In this document: positions 49,140 through 62,205 of the stretch, in pieces
How positions within the stretch are numbered: the stretch's first letter is position 1
Layout of the letters: each line of letters starts with the position of its first letter
From: Tolypeutes matacus
Lineage: Eukaryota; Chordata; Mammalia; Cingulata; Chlamyphoridae
NCBI GenBank assembly: GCA_026826555.1
Contig: JAKSZT010037307.1
Span: 1,015,371-1,079,370, forward strand
Direction: 5' to 3'
Length of the DNA stretch: 64,000 nucleotides
Notes under the pieces: model-generated
What the model saw: only the letters and a program-made list of their open reading frames with translations
The model's database searches: none
What the model was told of the DNA's origin: nothing
Made by a program: the position numbers and the translations under genes

Positions 49140-50040
49140 AAAATACACTGGATTATCATAAACTTTGGGGAAGATAAAGGAGATATACTTTGCCCTATTC
49201 CTCCAGCTACCACAATTAAAACTTCTGGATATTATACATTAACCAAAAATAAGAAGATTCTAAAAGATGGAGAGAAGAATGCAGACAGGCTAAAGACTTT
49301 GAGACATCAAGAATGACATGGTGGTGAGTTTCCTTATTTTTTGTTGTTGGCCTTACTTATCCACAACTTGATGCTGAAGAAGCCAGAAACCTATAAACAA
49401 TAATGGGGACAAACAAAAGCCCCCACAAAAGTCTGCTCTCTCTAGCCATATGATCAGGAAAGGCACGTCCTCGCAAGAAAGAAAAATGTTAGACAACAAC
49501 CACTATATTGCTGCCAAACACCACAGAAAAAACGATGATGTGTCCTCACTTATACAAACAAGTTTATTGAAAAGCCTAGACTTCCACCCTCATCAGGCTG
49601 TAATGAGGCAGCCAAATTGCCCACCAGGATGTTATCAGAGAATACCAATTAGGTGAACCAGGACTTTCTACCCTAGTGGGCAATTATGAACACAACCCTC
49701 TTCAAACCTAACTACCACCCGGTGTAGCATGTCAGTGGAGACAACCTGAGGTACTTGGACTTCCACCCTGACTGAGCATTAATAAAACACCTCTCCATCA
49801 CCTTGATGTGGTGGTGTCAGAGGTGGCCTGATGGAGGGTTGGGATTTTTACCACAATCCAGCATAAACCCACCATCTTCTTCATAGTATGAGTGGAGGCC
49901 ACATAAGGATCAGTGAGCAGGCACTCCAAAGCCTTCCGGCCAGGGAGGAATCAGGGGAGGTCTGGTGGAGACCTGAAACTCCTACTACTACCACCCTGCA
50001 ATAATGAGGAGCCCATGGCTCTCACATGGGGGTCAATGGG
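49140..50040 (+). mobile_element. Old L1 5' UTR, sense
   Basis: L1ME-like leader: ttattttttgttgttggcc, tgctctctctagccatatga, and repeated blocks of the type gacttccaccct...aatgagg (49575, 49755), which give it a loosely tandem structure. Confidence 0.65.
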
Positions 50041-50335
50041 AAACCAGGTACAAAATGTCACATATTGTATGATTCCACTTATGAAATATTCTGATTAGGC
50101 AAATGCATAGAAACAGAAAACAGATTAGTGGTTGCCAAATTCTAGGGATAAGAGAGAATGGAGGGTGACTGCTAAATAGATAGAGGGTTTCCTCTTAGAA
50201 TGATGAAAAATTTTTGGAACTATATAATGGTAATGTACTATATAGTAGTACATTGCACAAAATTGTGAATGTACTAAATGTCACTAATGGTAAATTTTAT
50301 ATTATGTGCATGATTGATTTTATTTAATCCACGGG
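50041..50335 (+). mobile_element. Old L1 3' UTR, sense
   Basis: cacatattgtatgattccac, cagattagtggttgccaaa and gtacattgcacaaaattgtg are the usual old L1 3' UTR landmarks. Confidence 0.75.
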
Positions 50336-50399
50336 GAAGAGAGGGAACTGACACAACATTTTTTCAAATACTAAAAAAAAAAAAAAAAAAAAAAATTTA

Positions 50400-51510
50400 A
50401 CCCAGAATTCTATAACCAAGAAAAATATTCTTCAGGAATGAAACAGAGATCAAGATATTTTCAAAATGAAGGAAAACTAAGATAATTTGTCATCAGCAGA
50501 CCTATCCTGTAAGAATGCCTAAAGGAAATATTCTAAAGGAAAGGAAAGAATCAAAGGAGGAAACTTGGAACATCAGGACAGAAGAAAAAACAACATAAGC
50601 AAAATTTTGGACGAATACAAATAGATTTTACTTCTCCTTTTGAATTTTCTAAATTATGTTTGACAGCTGATGCAAAAATTGGAACACTGTCTGACATGGC
50701 TCTAAATGTATGTAGAGAAAATATTTAACAATTATATTATAAAGATGGGAGAGTAGAGGGGAACAAACAGAGAAAAAAATTTCTACAAGTCACTCAAACT
50801 GGAAAACTGATACCACCACTACATTGGGAAAAGTTCTGGAAAAATAATATAATACCAAGAGCAACTACTAAAACCCAAAAAATTCCAATGTTATCTATAC
50901 CTCTAGAAACATCAAAATAGAATTCTAAATAATGTTCAAGGCCATAAAAATAAAACAGAGAAAAGAAAAATATAAAACATAAAGCAAAAAATAAAATAAC
51001 AGACTTAAACCCTAACATCAATAATTACAATAAATGTAAATGGTCTAAATACACCAACAAAATGACAGAGATAGGCAAAGTGGATTGAAAAACATGAACC
51101 ACCAATATCATGCCTACAAAAACTCACTCCAGATAAAGCACAAAAAATTTAAAGGTAAAATAATGGAAAAAGATATATCATGCAAAAATTAATCTCAATA
51201 AAGCATAACTGACTACAATAGTATCAATAAAGTAAATGTCAAAGCAAAGAAAATTTCCAGAGCAAAAAAAAAAAAAAAAAAAAAATTCCAGAGCAAGAAA
51301 ATTATCTGTACCACTATATAAGGACATTACTTAATGATCAAGGGTGAACAACCAAAAGAACATAGCAATAATAAGTATGTATGCAATAAAGAAAACAACA
51401 ACAAAATATGTAAAGCAAAAGCTGACAGAGCTGAAAGGAAAAATAGACAAATCCAGAATTTTAACCAGAGACTTCAACAACCATCTCTCAAAAAATAATA
51501 GATCTAGAAG
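50400..51510 (+). mobile_element. Old L1 ORF1 end to ORF2 start, sense
   Basis: Decayed boundary region (ccagaattctataaccaag, then gaaacagagatcaagat) and the start of ORF2 (aataaatgtaaatggtctaa). It carries A-runs at 50370-50395 and 51268-51290. Confidence 0.65.
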
Positions 51511-52139
51511 GGGGCAAGATGGCAACAGAGTAAGGTGCTCCAAGAGTCAGCTCACCCTATAGGGCAGTTGGTAATTCACCAGAGCTATCTAAATCACCTG
51601 TTTGGGGGGCACCCAGGAGACCAGAAGAGCATTCTGCATCATCCTCGGAAGAACAGGAGAAGGAGACTGCCCATCTGCAGTGAAGATTCATGAGTAGAGC
51701 ACTCCACGCCGCAGAGGCCAGTGCCCATCCTTGCAGGCAGCACAAGCCACCTCAGGAGCTATTCCCTGGCTGGAGTTGGAAGCTCCATAGTTGGAAGCTC
51801 CATTTCCCAAAAATGGGGGAAGAAGAGATGTCTTGGCACCAATTTCAGCTACTGATTGGTAAATTCAGCTGGCTCTATACCTGCTCCCTAGCTAAAATCT
51901 AGTCCTAAAGAACAGCTAAAGTTTGAACCTGTCCAAGTCGGAAAAAGGCGGGAAGCCTCCATTTTAACTCTGCCCCCAGCATGAGGAAATCAGGGTTGAA
52001 TGACAATCACAGCAGCAGTAGGGACTGGCTTCTTTCCACTCAGGTCAAATAGTCGCCCTAGCTTAGGCTCCAGCCCCTCCTCCAGCAGGGAAAAAGCTGC
52101 AGGGACCTGCAGCAGTCTCTCTAGGCAGCTGCAGGTGGA
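51511..52139 (+). mobile_element. L1 5' UTR, different subtype from 34031
   Basis: Begins ggggcaagatggcaacagag with AAGATGGC at 51516-51523, the hallmark 5' end of L1. About 630 bp, GC-rich, different in sequence from the 5' UTR at 34031. It runs directly into FTL mRNA sequence at about 52140. Confidence 0.7.
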
Positions 52140-52931
52140 TACATCCCCTAGCTTCCGGGACCAGCTAACACCGTTTTTTGTGGTTAGCTCCTCATTGTCG
52201 ACCAACTTTGACCTCCCAGATCCATCAGAATTATTCCACTGAAGTGGAGGCCTCTGTTAACTGCCTGGTCAACCTGCAGTTGCAGGCCTCCTACACCTAC
52301 TCTCTCTGGGCTACTATTTCAACCACAACAATGTGGCCCTGAAGGGCATGGACCACTTCTTCCACAAATTGGCAAAGGAGAAGTGTGACAGTGCCAAGCG
52401 TCTCTTGAAGATGCAAAACCAGTGCAGTGGCCGCACCCTCTTCCAGGATATGCAGAAGTCATCCAAAGATGAGTGGGGTAAAACCCTGGATGCCATGGAA
52501 GCTGCCCTGGTCCTGGAGAAGAACCTGAACCAGGCCCTTTTGGATCTGCATGCCCTGGGATCTGCCAACACAGACCCCCATTCTCTGTGATTTCCTGGAG
52601 AACCATTTCCTAGACGAGGAGGTGAAACTGATCAAGAAGATAGGCGACCACCTGACCAACCCTCACAGGCTGGCTAGCCCACAGGCCGGGCTGGGCGAGT
52701 ATCTCTTAGAAAGACTAACCCTCAAGCATGACTAGAAGCCTCCAGAGCCCAGAGGCCATGGCGGGGGGGGGGGGGGCTCTATTCCCCTGGCATCCATGCT
52801 TCTGCCTGAGCCCCTCCAGCCAGGAGGCATCTTTCTAACTGCCATCTTGTAGCCCTCTAACAAGCCCTGAACCAAATGTAAACAATAAAGCTTTTTGCAG
52901 CAACTGGTAAAAAAAAAAAAAAAAAAAAAAG
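52140..52931 (+). pseudogene. FTL: Ferritin light chain processed pseudogene
   Basis: Similarity to FTL mRNA begins in the 5' UTR at about 52140 (cttccgggacc, then caccgttttttgtggttag). It continues through the coding part (52208-52735) to the 3' UTR with AATAAA near 52885 and a poly(A) at 52910-52931. Readable blocks include [39 protein letters not shown] and [18 protein letters not shown], ending LERLTLKHD and a stop. Defects: the start codon is TTG at 52208; one base is lost near 52297; one base is gained near 52580, restoring frame and total length (528 nt). Only about 70 nt of 5' UTR are kept, so the iron-responsive element is missing. It directly abuts L1 5' UTR sequence upstream and an L1 body downstream, with no obvious TSD at its own ends. 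Confidence 0.92.
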
Positions 52932-54057
52932 AAGAAGAAGAAGAAGAATATTCACAGATGACCAGAAACTAAGAGAATGTGTAACCAAGAGACTGGCTTT
53001 GCAGGAAATACTAAAGAGAGTACTACAAGCGGTAAAGAAAAGAGAGAGAGAGACTTGGAAGAGAGTCTAGAAATGACAATTAAAAGTAACTAAAAGTGTA
53101 AAAAACTGTGGTGAAACTAAGATAAGACAGATAAAACCCAAATACTAAAATGGGTGAAGTAGGAACCACCTTTATAGTAATAACACTGAACGTTATAATG
53201 AATTAAACTCCCAAATGAAAAGGCACAGACTGGTGAAATGGGAAGGAAATATAACCCATCTACATGTTATCTACAAGAGACTCACCTTAGACCAAAGGAT
53301 ATTAATAGATTGAAACTGAAAGGCTTGCAGTAACAAAAAAAAAAAAAAAAAAAAAAAAAGCTGGAGTAGCTATACTAATAATATCAGATGAAATAGACTT
53401 TAAAAGCAAAGCTGTTATTAAAAACAAGGAAGGTCATTATATACTAATAAAAGGAGAAATTCACCAAGAGAAATATCAATCATAAATATATATGCACCTA
53501 ATCACAATGCTACAAATTACATGAGACACAAACTGGCAAAACTGAAGGGAGAAACAGATATCTTTATAATAATAGCTGGAAACCTCAATACATCACTCTC
53601 ATCATTGGCTAGATCATGTTGGCAGAGGATCAATAAAAAAACAGAGACTTGAATAACAGGATAAATGAACTAAACCTAACAGATATATACAAAACATTGT
53701 ACCACAAACCAGCAGGATATACATTCCTAAAGTGCTCACAGATCTTTCTCTAGCTTAGACTATATGTTGGGTCACAAAGCAGATATCAATAAATTTTAAA
53801 AGACTGAAATTATACAAAGCAATTTGTAGGATCCTAATGGAATAAAACCAGAAATCAACAAAGGGAGAAATGGGCAAAATTCACAAATATATGGAGATTA
53901 AAAAACACACTATTAAAAAAATCAGTGGATCAAGGAAGAAATTGCAAGAGAAATCAATTATCTTGAGAAGAATGAAAATAAGAATAAAACATATCTGAAC
54001 CTATGGGAAGCAGTAAATGCAATGTCAAGAGGGAAGTTTATAGGCCTCAATGCTTAC

Positions 54058-54115
54058 AGAAATAAATAAATAAATTAATTAATTAATAAATAAATAAATA
54101 AATAAATAAATAAAT
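54058..54115 (+). repeat. (AAAT)n microsatellite
   Basis: About fourteen tetranucleotide units with taatta interruptions, within L1 ORF2. Confidence 0.95.
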
Positions 54116-56774
54116 AGTTAAAAATCAATGACCTAACTACACAGCTGAGAAACTAGAAAAAGAGGAGCAAACTATGCCCAAAGGAAGCAGAAGGAATGAA
54201 ATAACAGAAACAAATGAAATTGAGAACAAAAAAACAACAGAGAATTAAGAAAACCAAAAGTTGGTTCATTGAGAAGATCAATAAAATACTCTAGCTAGAC
54301 GAAAAAAAGAGAAGATGCAAAGAAATGAAATGAGAAATGAAAGTGGAGACATTATTACTGACCCCACAGAAATAAAAGAGAACATAAGAGGACACTATGA
54401 ACAACTGTATGCCAACAACTGAGATAATGCAGATGAAGTGGAAAAATTCTTAGGAACATAAAAACAACCTACACTGACCCTAGAAGAAATAGAAGACCTA
54501 AACAAATCAATCACAAGCAGAGAGATTGAAACAGTCAACAAACTGCCCAAAATGAGAAGTGCAGGACCAAAGGGTTCACATGTGACTAATACCAAGCATT
54601 CAAAAAAGATTTAATAACAAACTTACTCTTCCAAAAATACTGACCACTAAAGAATACTACCAAACTCATTCTATGAAGCCAATATCATCCTAATATGAAA
54701 GCCAGATAAAGATATTACAGACCCATTTCCCTAATGAATATGGATGCGAAATCCTCAAAAATATTCACTAAATGAATCCAACAACACATTAAAAGAAATA
54801 TTCATCATGATCAATTGATTTTTATTCCAGGCTTGCAAGGGTGGCTCAACACATGAAAATCAATCAGCATAATAATCACATTAATAAATCAAAGAAGAAA
54901 AATCATATGAGCATCTCAATTGATGCAGGGAAGGCATTTAACAAAATCTAACATCCTTTCTTTATAAAAACATTCCAGAAGATAGGAACTGAAGGAAGCT
55001 TTCTCAACATGATAAAATGCATATATGAAAAACCTACAGCTAGCACTGTACTCAGGGTGAAAGACTGAAAGCTTTCCTGTTGAGATGAGGAACAAGACAA
55101 AGATGCTCACTGTCACTGCTGGTGCTCACTACATTGCAAGAGATTCTAGCTAGAGCAATGAGGCAAAAAATAAAATAAAAGACAGCCATATTGGAAAAGA
55201 AGAAGTAAAACTTTCGCTATTCACAGATGATATGATCCTATACCTAGAAAATCCCAAAAAACCTACAACAAAGCTATTAGAGCTAATAAACGAATTCAGC
55301 AGAGTGGCAGGATACATGATTAATACACAAAAAATCAATAGCGTTTCTACATACTAGTAATGAGCAACGAGGAGGACGTCAGGGAAAAAATTCCATTAAC
55401 AATATTGACAAAAAGGATCAAATGTTTAGGAATAAACTTAACCAAGGACATAAAGCACTTGTATTCAGAAAACAATATATTACTAAAAGAAATCAAAGAA
55501 GACCTAAATAAATGGAAGAACATTCTGTGTTCACAGACAGACGAACTAAATTCTACCAGAACTGATATGCAGATTCAATGCAGTCCCAATATAAATTCCA
55601 CCAGCCTTTTAAAAAGAAATGTAAAACCCAATTATCAAATTTATTTGGAAGGGTAAGGAGCCATGAATAGCCAGAAACATCTTAAAAAGAAAGAATGAAG
55701 TTGGAGGGTTCTAACTTCCAGACTTTAAATCATATTACCAAGCTACAGTGGTAAAAACAGCATGGTACTGGCATAAAGACAGAGATACAGACAGATGGAA
55801 CCAAACTGATGGTTCAGAAACAGACCCTCACATCTATGGTCAAGTGATTTTTGACAAGGCTGTAAAGCCCATCCAGTTTACTCAACAAACGGTGCTGGGA
55901 GAACTGGATATCCATAGCCAAAAGGAAGAAAGAGGACCCCTATCTCACACCTTACCCAAAAAATAACTCGAAATTGATCAAAGACCTAAATGTGAAAGCT
56001 AGAACCATAAAGGTCCTAGAAGAAAATATAGGGAAACACATCAAGACCTAATGGTAGGTGAGGGTTTCTTAAACCTTAAACTAAAAGCATGAGCAACAAA
56101 AGAAAAACTGGATAAATGACACCTCCTCAAACTTAAAAACCTTTGAGCTTTAAAGGACTTTGTCAATAAGGTGAAATCAAGGCAACCTACTCAATGGGAG
56201 AAAATATCTGGAAACCACGTATCCAGTAAGGGTTTGATTTCTATTTTATATAAAGAGATCATACAATTCAACAATAAAAGAGCAATCAAGCTAATTTTTT
56301 TAATGGGCAAAACACTTAAATAGACATTTTCCCAAGAAGAAACACAAATCACAAAAAAGCACATGAAAAAATGTTCAATTATCACTAGCTATTAGGAAAA
56401 TGCAAATCCAAACTACAATAAGATATCATATAATACCTCATAGAAAGGCTATTATTTAAAAAAACAGAAAACTACAAGTGCTGGAGAGGATTGTGGAGAA
56501 ATAGGAACACTCCTTCCCTGTTGGTGGGAATACAGAATGGTACAGCCTCTGTGGAAGACAGTTGGCGGGTCCTCAGGAGCTAAATATAGAAGTGGTATAC
56601 AATCTAGCAATTCTTCTGCTAGGAATTTATACATAAGAACTGAAAACAGGGACATGAACAGACATTTGCACACCAATGTTCTCAGCAGTATTATTCACAA
56701 TTGCCAAAAGATGCAAACAACCCAAGTATCCATCAATCAATGAATCGATAAACAAAATGTGGTACATACACACG

Positions 56775-56932
56775 ATGGAATATTATTCAGCTGTAAGAAG
56801 AAATGAAGTCATGAAGCATATGACAATGTGGATGAACCTTGGATCAAAATATAATGGAATAATATGCTGCAGTAAGAAGAAATGAAATTGGGACACATAT
56901 AACGACATGGATGAACCTTGAGGACATTATGC
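56775..56932 (+). repeat. Imperfect 79 bp tandem duplication in L1 ORF2
   Basis: atggaatattattcagctgt / atggaataatatgctgcagt each followed by aagaagaaatgaa and later gatgaacctt; period 79, so it shifts the frame. Confidence 0.85.
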
Positions 56933-57985
56933 AGAGTGTAGTAAGCCAGACATAAAAGGACAAATATTGTATGGTCTCACTAATATGTACTAAATATGAA
57001 GAATAAACACATGGAGTTAAAACCTAGACTATGGGTTATTAGGAGATAGATGAGGACTGAAAAGGGATAGTGATGCTTAACGTATGTAAAACGTTTAATC
57101 ACTTTGTAAGAGTGTGGAAGTGGATACAGTTGATGGTAACACATTATAGAGAGTATAACTAACATGGCTGGTTTACAAATGAGATTGTGGTTGAAAGGGG
57201 GTAGTCTAGGAATATAAATGACAGTTGAAAGAAAGCTAGAAAATAATTTAGAGACTTAAAAACATAGTGAACCCAGTGGTGGACGAGGATTTGTTCATAG
57301 AAGAATACAAAAATGTTTTTCTATGAACTAGGACAAATATACGTCACTATTACAAGGTGGTAAGACTATGGTGATGCATGGGAAAATTTCAATTAATGTA
57401 ACATATGGACTATTAACAGCAAACATCAAAGGAGGCACTATAAATGATAAGACTAATAGGGGTTTGTGGGATTTTTTTCTTTTGGGCTAAGGAAAACATT
57501 CAAAAATTCACTGAGGTGATGCCTACACAACTTTGTGATGAAAGTGAGAACTACTGAGTATATACTTTGGATAGAGGGTACAAGGTATGGGACTGTTTAA
57601 CATAGTGATCCGCGTGGTGGATGATGGACTGTGGTTAACAGTACAAACATAAAAGTGTTCTCTCATGAACTATAATAAATGTACAATACTAATACATGGT
57701 GTTAATAATAGAGTGGCATATGGAAAAATACACCAAATGTAACCTATAGTTATTAGTAATATTTTGATGATGTTCTTTCAATCCTGTAACAAATGTTCCA
57801 CAACAATGCAAGATGTTGGTGGAAGGATGATGTACGGGAATTCTGAAAATTATGCATGATTGTTTTGTAAGTTTACAATTTCTCTAATAAAAAAAAAATA
57901 TATATATATTTTAAATCTCCTAAATCAATTCAAGGAGATGAAGGAAAATAGGCATGAAGAGATAAATGATATTAAGAAGACATGA

Positions 57986-58476
57986 GGGGGCGGATGTGGT
58001 TCAAATGGTTGGGTGTCCGTTTTCCATATGGAGGGACCTGGGTTCGATGCCCGGGACCTGAGTTCAATGCCCAGGACCTCCCAGTAAAATAAAGAAAAAA
58101 AATAGAAGGCGCGCAGGCTGCCAGGCCCCCATGTGTGGGTGCGCCAGGCTCCACCAAGCCACGCAGCAGGATGATGACCCAATAGGAGAGTGACACAAGG
58201 GAGAGCCAAGACGAGATGCACCAAAGAACCAGGAACTAAGGTGACTCAGGTGGCAGAACACCTCTCTCCCACATCGGAGGTTCCCAGGATTGGATCCTGG
58301 TGAAGACAGGAGGAGAAGGATGAGAGGAGAGGGCAAGAATCGGACACAGAGAGTTCCCTAGCGAATGGACACAAAAACAGCAAAAACAGGGTGGGGAAGG
58401 GGGGGGTTAAAAATGGATAAAAGTAAAACAAATAAATCTTTAAAAAAAAAAAACATTAAAAAAAAAGAAGAAGAAG
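57986..58476 (+). mobile_element. Composite DAS-type SINE, 491 bp
   Basis: Head gggcggatgtggttcaa, a duplicated ggacctgggttcgatgccc-like B-box segment, a second unit (aggtgactcaggtgg to ggattggatcctgg) and A-rich tail. TSD aagaagacatga at 57974-57985 and 58477-58488. Confidence 0.9.
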
Positions 58477-59120
58477 AAGAAGACATGAAGTGAGCTAAAA
58501 TAAGAATCTGAAAGTATGAAAAGACACATAACAGAACTTACGGTGATAAAAGGCACAACAGTAGAGAATAAAAATACACTAGAGTCATAAAACAGCATAT
58601 TTGAACAGAGTGAAGAAAAAAATCAGTGAACTACAACACAGGACAATCGAAATCATACAGTTAGAAGAGAGAGTAAAGAACAGAAAAAAATGAGCAGTGT
58701 CTCAGGGATTTCAGTAACAACTCAAAGCTCACAAACATGAGTGAGTCATGGGTGTCCCAGAAGGATAAGAGATGGGAAAAGGAGCAGAAAGAATATCAGG
58801 GGATAAAATGGCAAAAATTTCCTGACTTTTATGAAAAATAAAAATATATATGTCAAAGAAGCACAACATATGCCAAACAGAACAAATCCGAAAGACCAAC
58901 CCCAAGACATATACTAATCAGAATGTCAAATGTCAAACATATAGAGAGAATTTTTAAAGCAGCAAGAGAAAAGCAATTTGTCACAGTCAAAGGATCCTCA
59001 ATAAGACTAAGTGCCAATTTCTCATCAGAAACCATGGAGACAAGAAAGCATGTTTAAAGAGAAAAAGTGCCAATCCAAAATTCTTTATAGGGCAAAAGTG
59101 TCCTTCAAAAATAAGGGAGA

Positions 59121-59604
59121 GGGAAGCAGATGTGGCTCAGGTGATGGCTCCCACCTACCACATGGGAGGTCACTGGTTTGGATCCTGGTGCCTCCTAAAG
59201 AAGACAGCAAGCTGACACGATGGGCAGGTGCAGCAAGCTGACACAAGAGCCACAAGAAGAAAAAACATAATGAGAGACACAAGAAAGCAGGGAGCAGAGG
59301 TTCCTGGTGCCTCCAAAAGAGGACAGTGAGCTGACAAAACAGGCAGGCACGGCAAGATGACACAACAAGAGACATGGGGAGGAAAAATATAATGACAGAC
59401 ACAACAAAGCAAGGAGCAGAGGTGGCTCAAGCAATTAGGCACCTGCCTCCCACATCAGAGGTCCTGGGTTTGGCTCCTGGTGCCTCCTAAAGAAACAAGG
59501 AAAAAAAAACAAACAAAAAATAAATAAATAAGGAAGATGAACAGACAAAGCAAGTGAAAAAAACAACAAGGGGATGGGGAGAAATAAATAAATTTGTTTA
59601 AAAA
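59121..59604 (+). mobile_element. Composite (trimer-like) DAS-type SINE
   Basis: tRNA-like heads at 59121 and about 59418, and a partial middle unit near 59285; cagcaagctgacacra spacers between. It ends in an A-rich aaataaataaat tail. Confidence 0.85.
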
Positions 59605-60232
59605 GGAGGGGAGAGTTTAAAATATTCACAGATACACAGAAACTGAGAGTTCATCACCAAGAGACCTACCCTACAAGAATTACTAAAGGCAGTTCTACAG
59701 GTTGAAATAAAAAGACAAGAGAGAGCATCCTGGAATAGTGTGAAGAAATTAAGATCATCAGTAAGGGTAACTAAAACGATAAATGCAAAACCCAATAGTA
59801 CTGTATCATCAATATACAACTCTACATTTTAATTCATATAAGAATCAGAATACAATTGAACAAAAAATAGGCATATTTCCTGAAAACAAATTGTGCAAAA
59901 TATATAATGGTGAAGTGGGACAAATAAAGAGAGGAAACAGAGGGATATGAGCACAGAGAATATGTATGCTATTGATGCTAAGTTGGTATCTTTTCAAAAT
60001 TATGAGGTTATAGATGTAGGTTGTATAATATAAACCCCAGGGTAACCATCAAGAAAATTTTTTTTAAATATACAGAAACAGAAATGAGAAAGGAATCAGT
60101 CAGGTACATCACAAAATACAGAAAAGGAGGTTACAATAAAGGAAAAGAGAGATTTAAAAAAAAGGTATGACTTATAAAAACTAAAGGATACAATAGCTGA
60201 AATAAGTACTGCCTTAACAGTAATAACAGTCA

Positions 60233-60300
60233 ATGAATTGAACTCGGGACCTTTACATGCAAAGCACACACTCAGCCAGCCACTAAACTATACCCACTCT
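60233..60300 (-). mobile_element. Old tRNA-Ala-like SINE fragment
   Basis: Reversed it reads gggtatagtttagtggctgg and gctttgcatg and gagttcaattc: A box, TGC anticodon region and B box. Not a tRNA gene: the stems do not pair well. Confidence 0.6.
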
Positions 60301-60315
60301 GCATGGTCAATTTAT

Positions 60316-60532
60316 CTTTTTTTTTTTTTTTAAGGTACCGGGGGCTGAGGATTGAACCTAGGACCTCGTATGTAGGAAGCTGGCACACAACCACTGAGCC
60401 ACATCAGCTTCCCTGAGTTTTTTTTTTTTCATTTGTTTTGCTTGTTGTTTTGGTTTTGGTTTTTTTAAGGCAGCACCGAGAACCGAAACCAGGACCTCCC
60501 ACATGGGAGGCAGGAGCCACATATGCTCCCAT
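60316..60532 (-). mobile_element. Dimeric DAS-type SINE
   Basis: Antisense; units end gagccacatcagcttccc and gagccacatatgctccc, with a ttgttttgcttgttg spacer and two poly-T runs. Confidence 0.85.
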
Positions 60533-61072
60533 CAACTGATTTTTGGAAAGGCTGCCAGCCAAGTCTACTCAACTGGGGCAGAATAGTCCCTTCAACAAAT
60601 GGTGCAGCAAGAACAGAATATCCATATGCAAAGGAATGAAAGAAGACCTCTTTATCACACCATACACAAAAATTAACTCAAAATGGATCAAAGACCTAAA
60701 TATAAGAGCCAAGACTATAGAACTTCTAGAAGAAAATATAGGAAAGCATCTTCAGGATCTGTTGTTAGTAACAGTGTCTTAGACTTCATATCCAAAGCAC
60801 AAGTAATGAAAGAAAAAAATGGGTAAATGGAACCTCATCAAAATTTAAAACCTCTGGGCAAAGGACTTAGTCAAGAAAGGGAAAAGACAACCTACACAAC
60901 AGGAGAAAATATTTGTAAACCACATATATCCAATAAGGGCTTAATATGCAGAATATATAAAGAAATCTTACAACTCAACAATAAAAAGACAAACAATCCA
61001 ATAAAAAATGGGCAAAAGATTTGAATAGACATTTCTCCAAAGAGGATGTACAAATGGCAAAAATGAACATGA

Positions 61073-61497
61073 GGGAAGCGGATGTGGCTCAAGTGATTGG
61101 GCTCCTGCCTACCATATAGGAGGTCCAGGATTTGATTCCCAGGGCCTCCTGGTGAAAAGCAAGCTCGTCCATGTGGAGTGCTGGCCCAAGCAGAGAGCTG
61201 GTCCATGTGGAGTGCTGGACCACATGGAGTGCTGGCCCACACAGAGAGCTGACACAGCAAGATGATGCAACAAAAAGAGACACAGAAGAGAGGCAATGAG
61301 AGACACAGCAGATAAGGGAGCTGAGGTGGGGCAGGAAATTGGGCAGTCTCTCTCCACTCCAGAAGGTCACAGGATTGGTTCTTGGTGCCACCTAAAGAGA
61401 ATACAAGCAGACACAGAAGAAGACACACAGAGCAGACAGCAAGCACAAAACAATGGGGGGGAGCGGTGATAAATAAATAAATCTTTAAAAAAAAAAA
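61073..61497 (+). mobile_element. Long (425 bp) DAS-type SINE
   Basis: Sense; gggaagcggatgtggctcaag head, an internal repeat of the ggtccatgtggagtgctgg type (61150-61250), a second tRNA-like part and A11 tail. Same architecture as 33195-33590. The 184-residue antisense frame across it is a chance frame. Confidence 0.9.
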
Positions 61498-61854
61498 GAA
61501 TATGAAAAGATGCTCAACATCATTAGCTATTAGGGAAATTCAAATAAAAACCACAGTGAGAAATCATTTCATACTCACTAGAATGGCCACTATTGAAAAA
61601 AAAAAAAAAATTACAAGTGTTGAAGAGGATGTGGAGAAATAGGAACACTCATTCACTGCTGGTAGGAATGAAAAATGGCACAGCCACTGTGAAAGACAGT
61701 TTGGCAGTTCCTCAGGAAGTTAAGTATAGAATTGCCATATGACCTGGCAATCTCTCTACTAGGTATATACACAGAAGAACTGAAAGCAGGGACTCAAACA
61801 GATATTTCCACACCGATAGCAGGCATTATTCACAATTGCCAAAAGATGAAAGCA

Positions 61855-62205
61855 GAGAAGTGGATGTGGCTCAAGCGACTGAACTCCCGCCTACCACATG
61901 GGAGTTCCCAGTGCTTCCTAAAGAAGACAAGCAAGACAGCGAGCTCACGCAACCAGCAGGTGGAGCAAGCTGATGCAACAAGATGACATAACAAGAGACA
62001 TGAGGAGGAAAACATATTGAGACAAAGCTGGGCGTGGAGGTGGCTCAAGCAATTAGGCACCTCCAGCCCACATAGGAGGTCCGTGTTCAGTTCCCAGTGC
62101 CTCCTAAAAAAGAAGGCTAGCACACAACAAAACAGACACAGCAAATGCAAAACAACGAGGAGGTGGGGAGAAATAAATAAAATAAACCTTAAAAAAAAAA
62201 AAAAA
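61855..62205 (+). mobile_element. Dimeric DAS-type SINE, 351 bp
   Basis: Heads at 61855 (gagaagtggatgtggctca) and about 62033 (gtggaggtggctcaagcaa), A16 tail. TSD agatgaaagca / agatggaagca around 61844-61854 and 62209-62219. Confidence 0.88.

Larger units (their letters stand above)
52950..57895 (+). mobile_element. L1, inter-ORF region to 3' end
   Basis: Starts gaatattcacagatgacc after a (GAA)n run. ORF2 is about 53165-56960 with the RT motif F-T-D-D at 55220-55231, and the 3' UTR runs to AATAAA near 57885. ORF1 and most upstream parts are missing. A (TAAA)n tract lies at 54058-54115 and an imperfect 79 bp duplication at 56775-56932. Many stops. Confidence 0.88.

Noticed and set aside
60892..61446. 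184-residue minus-strand frame, the longest in the window
   Set aside because: It runs across a sense SINE and L1 ORF2 in the wrong strand; the composition is that of translated SINE, and similar frames appear over other SINE copies.
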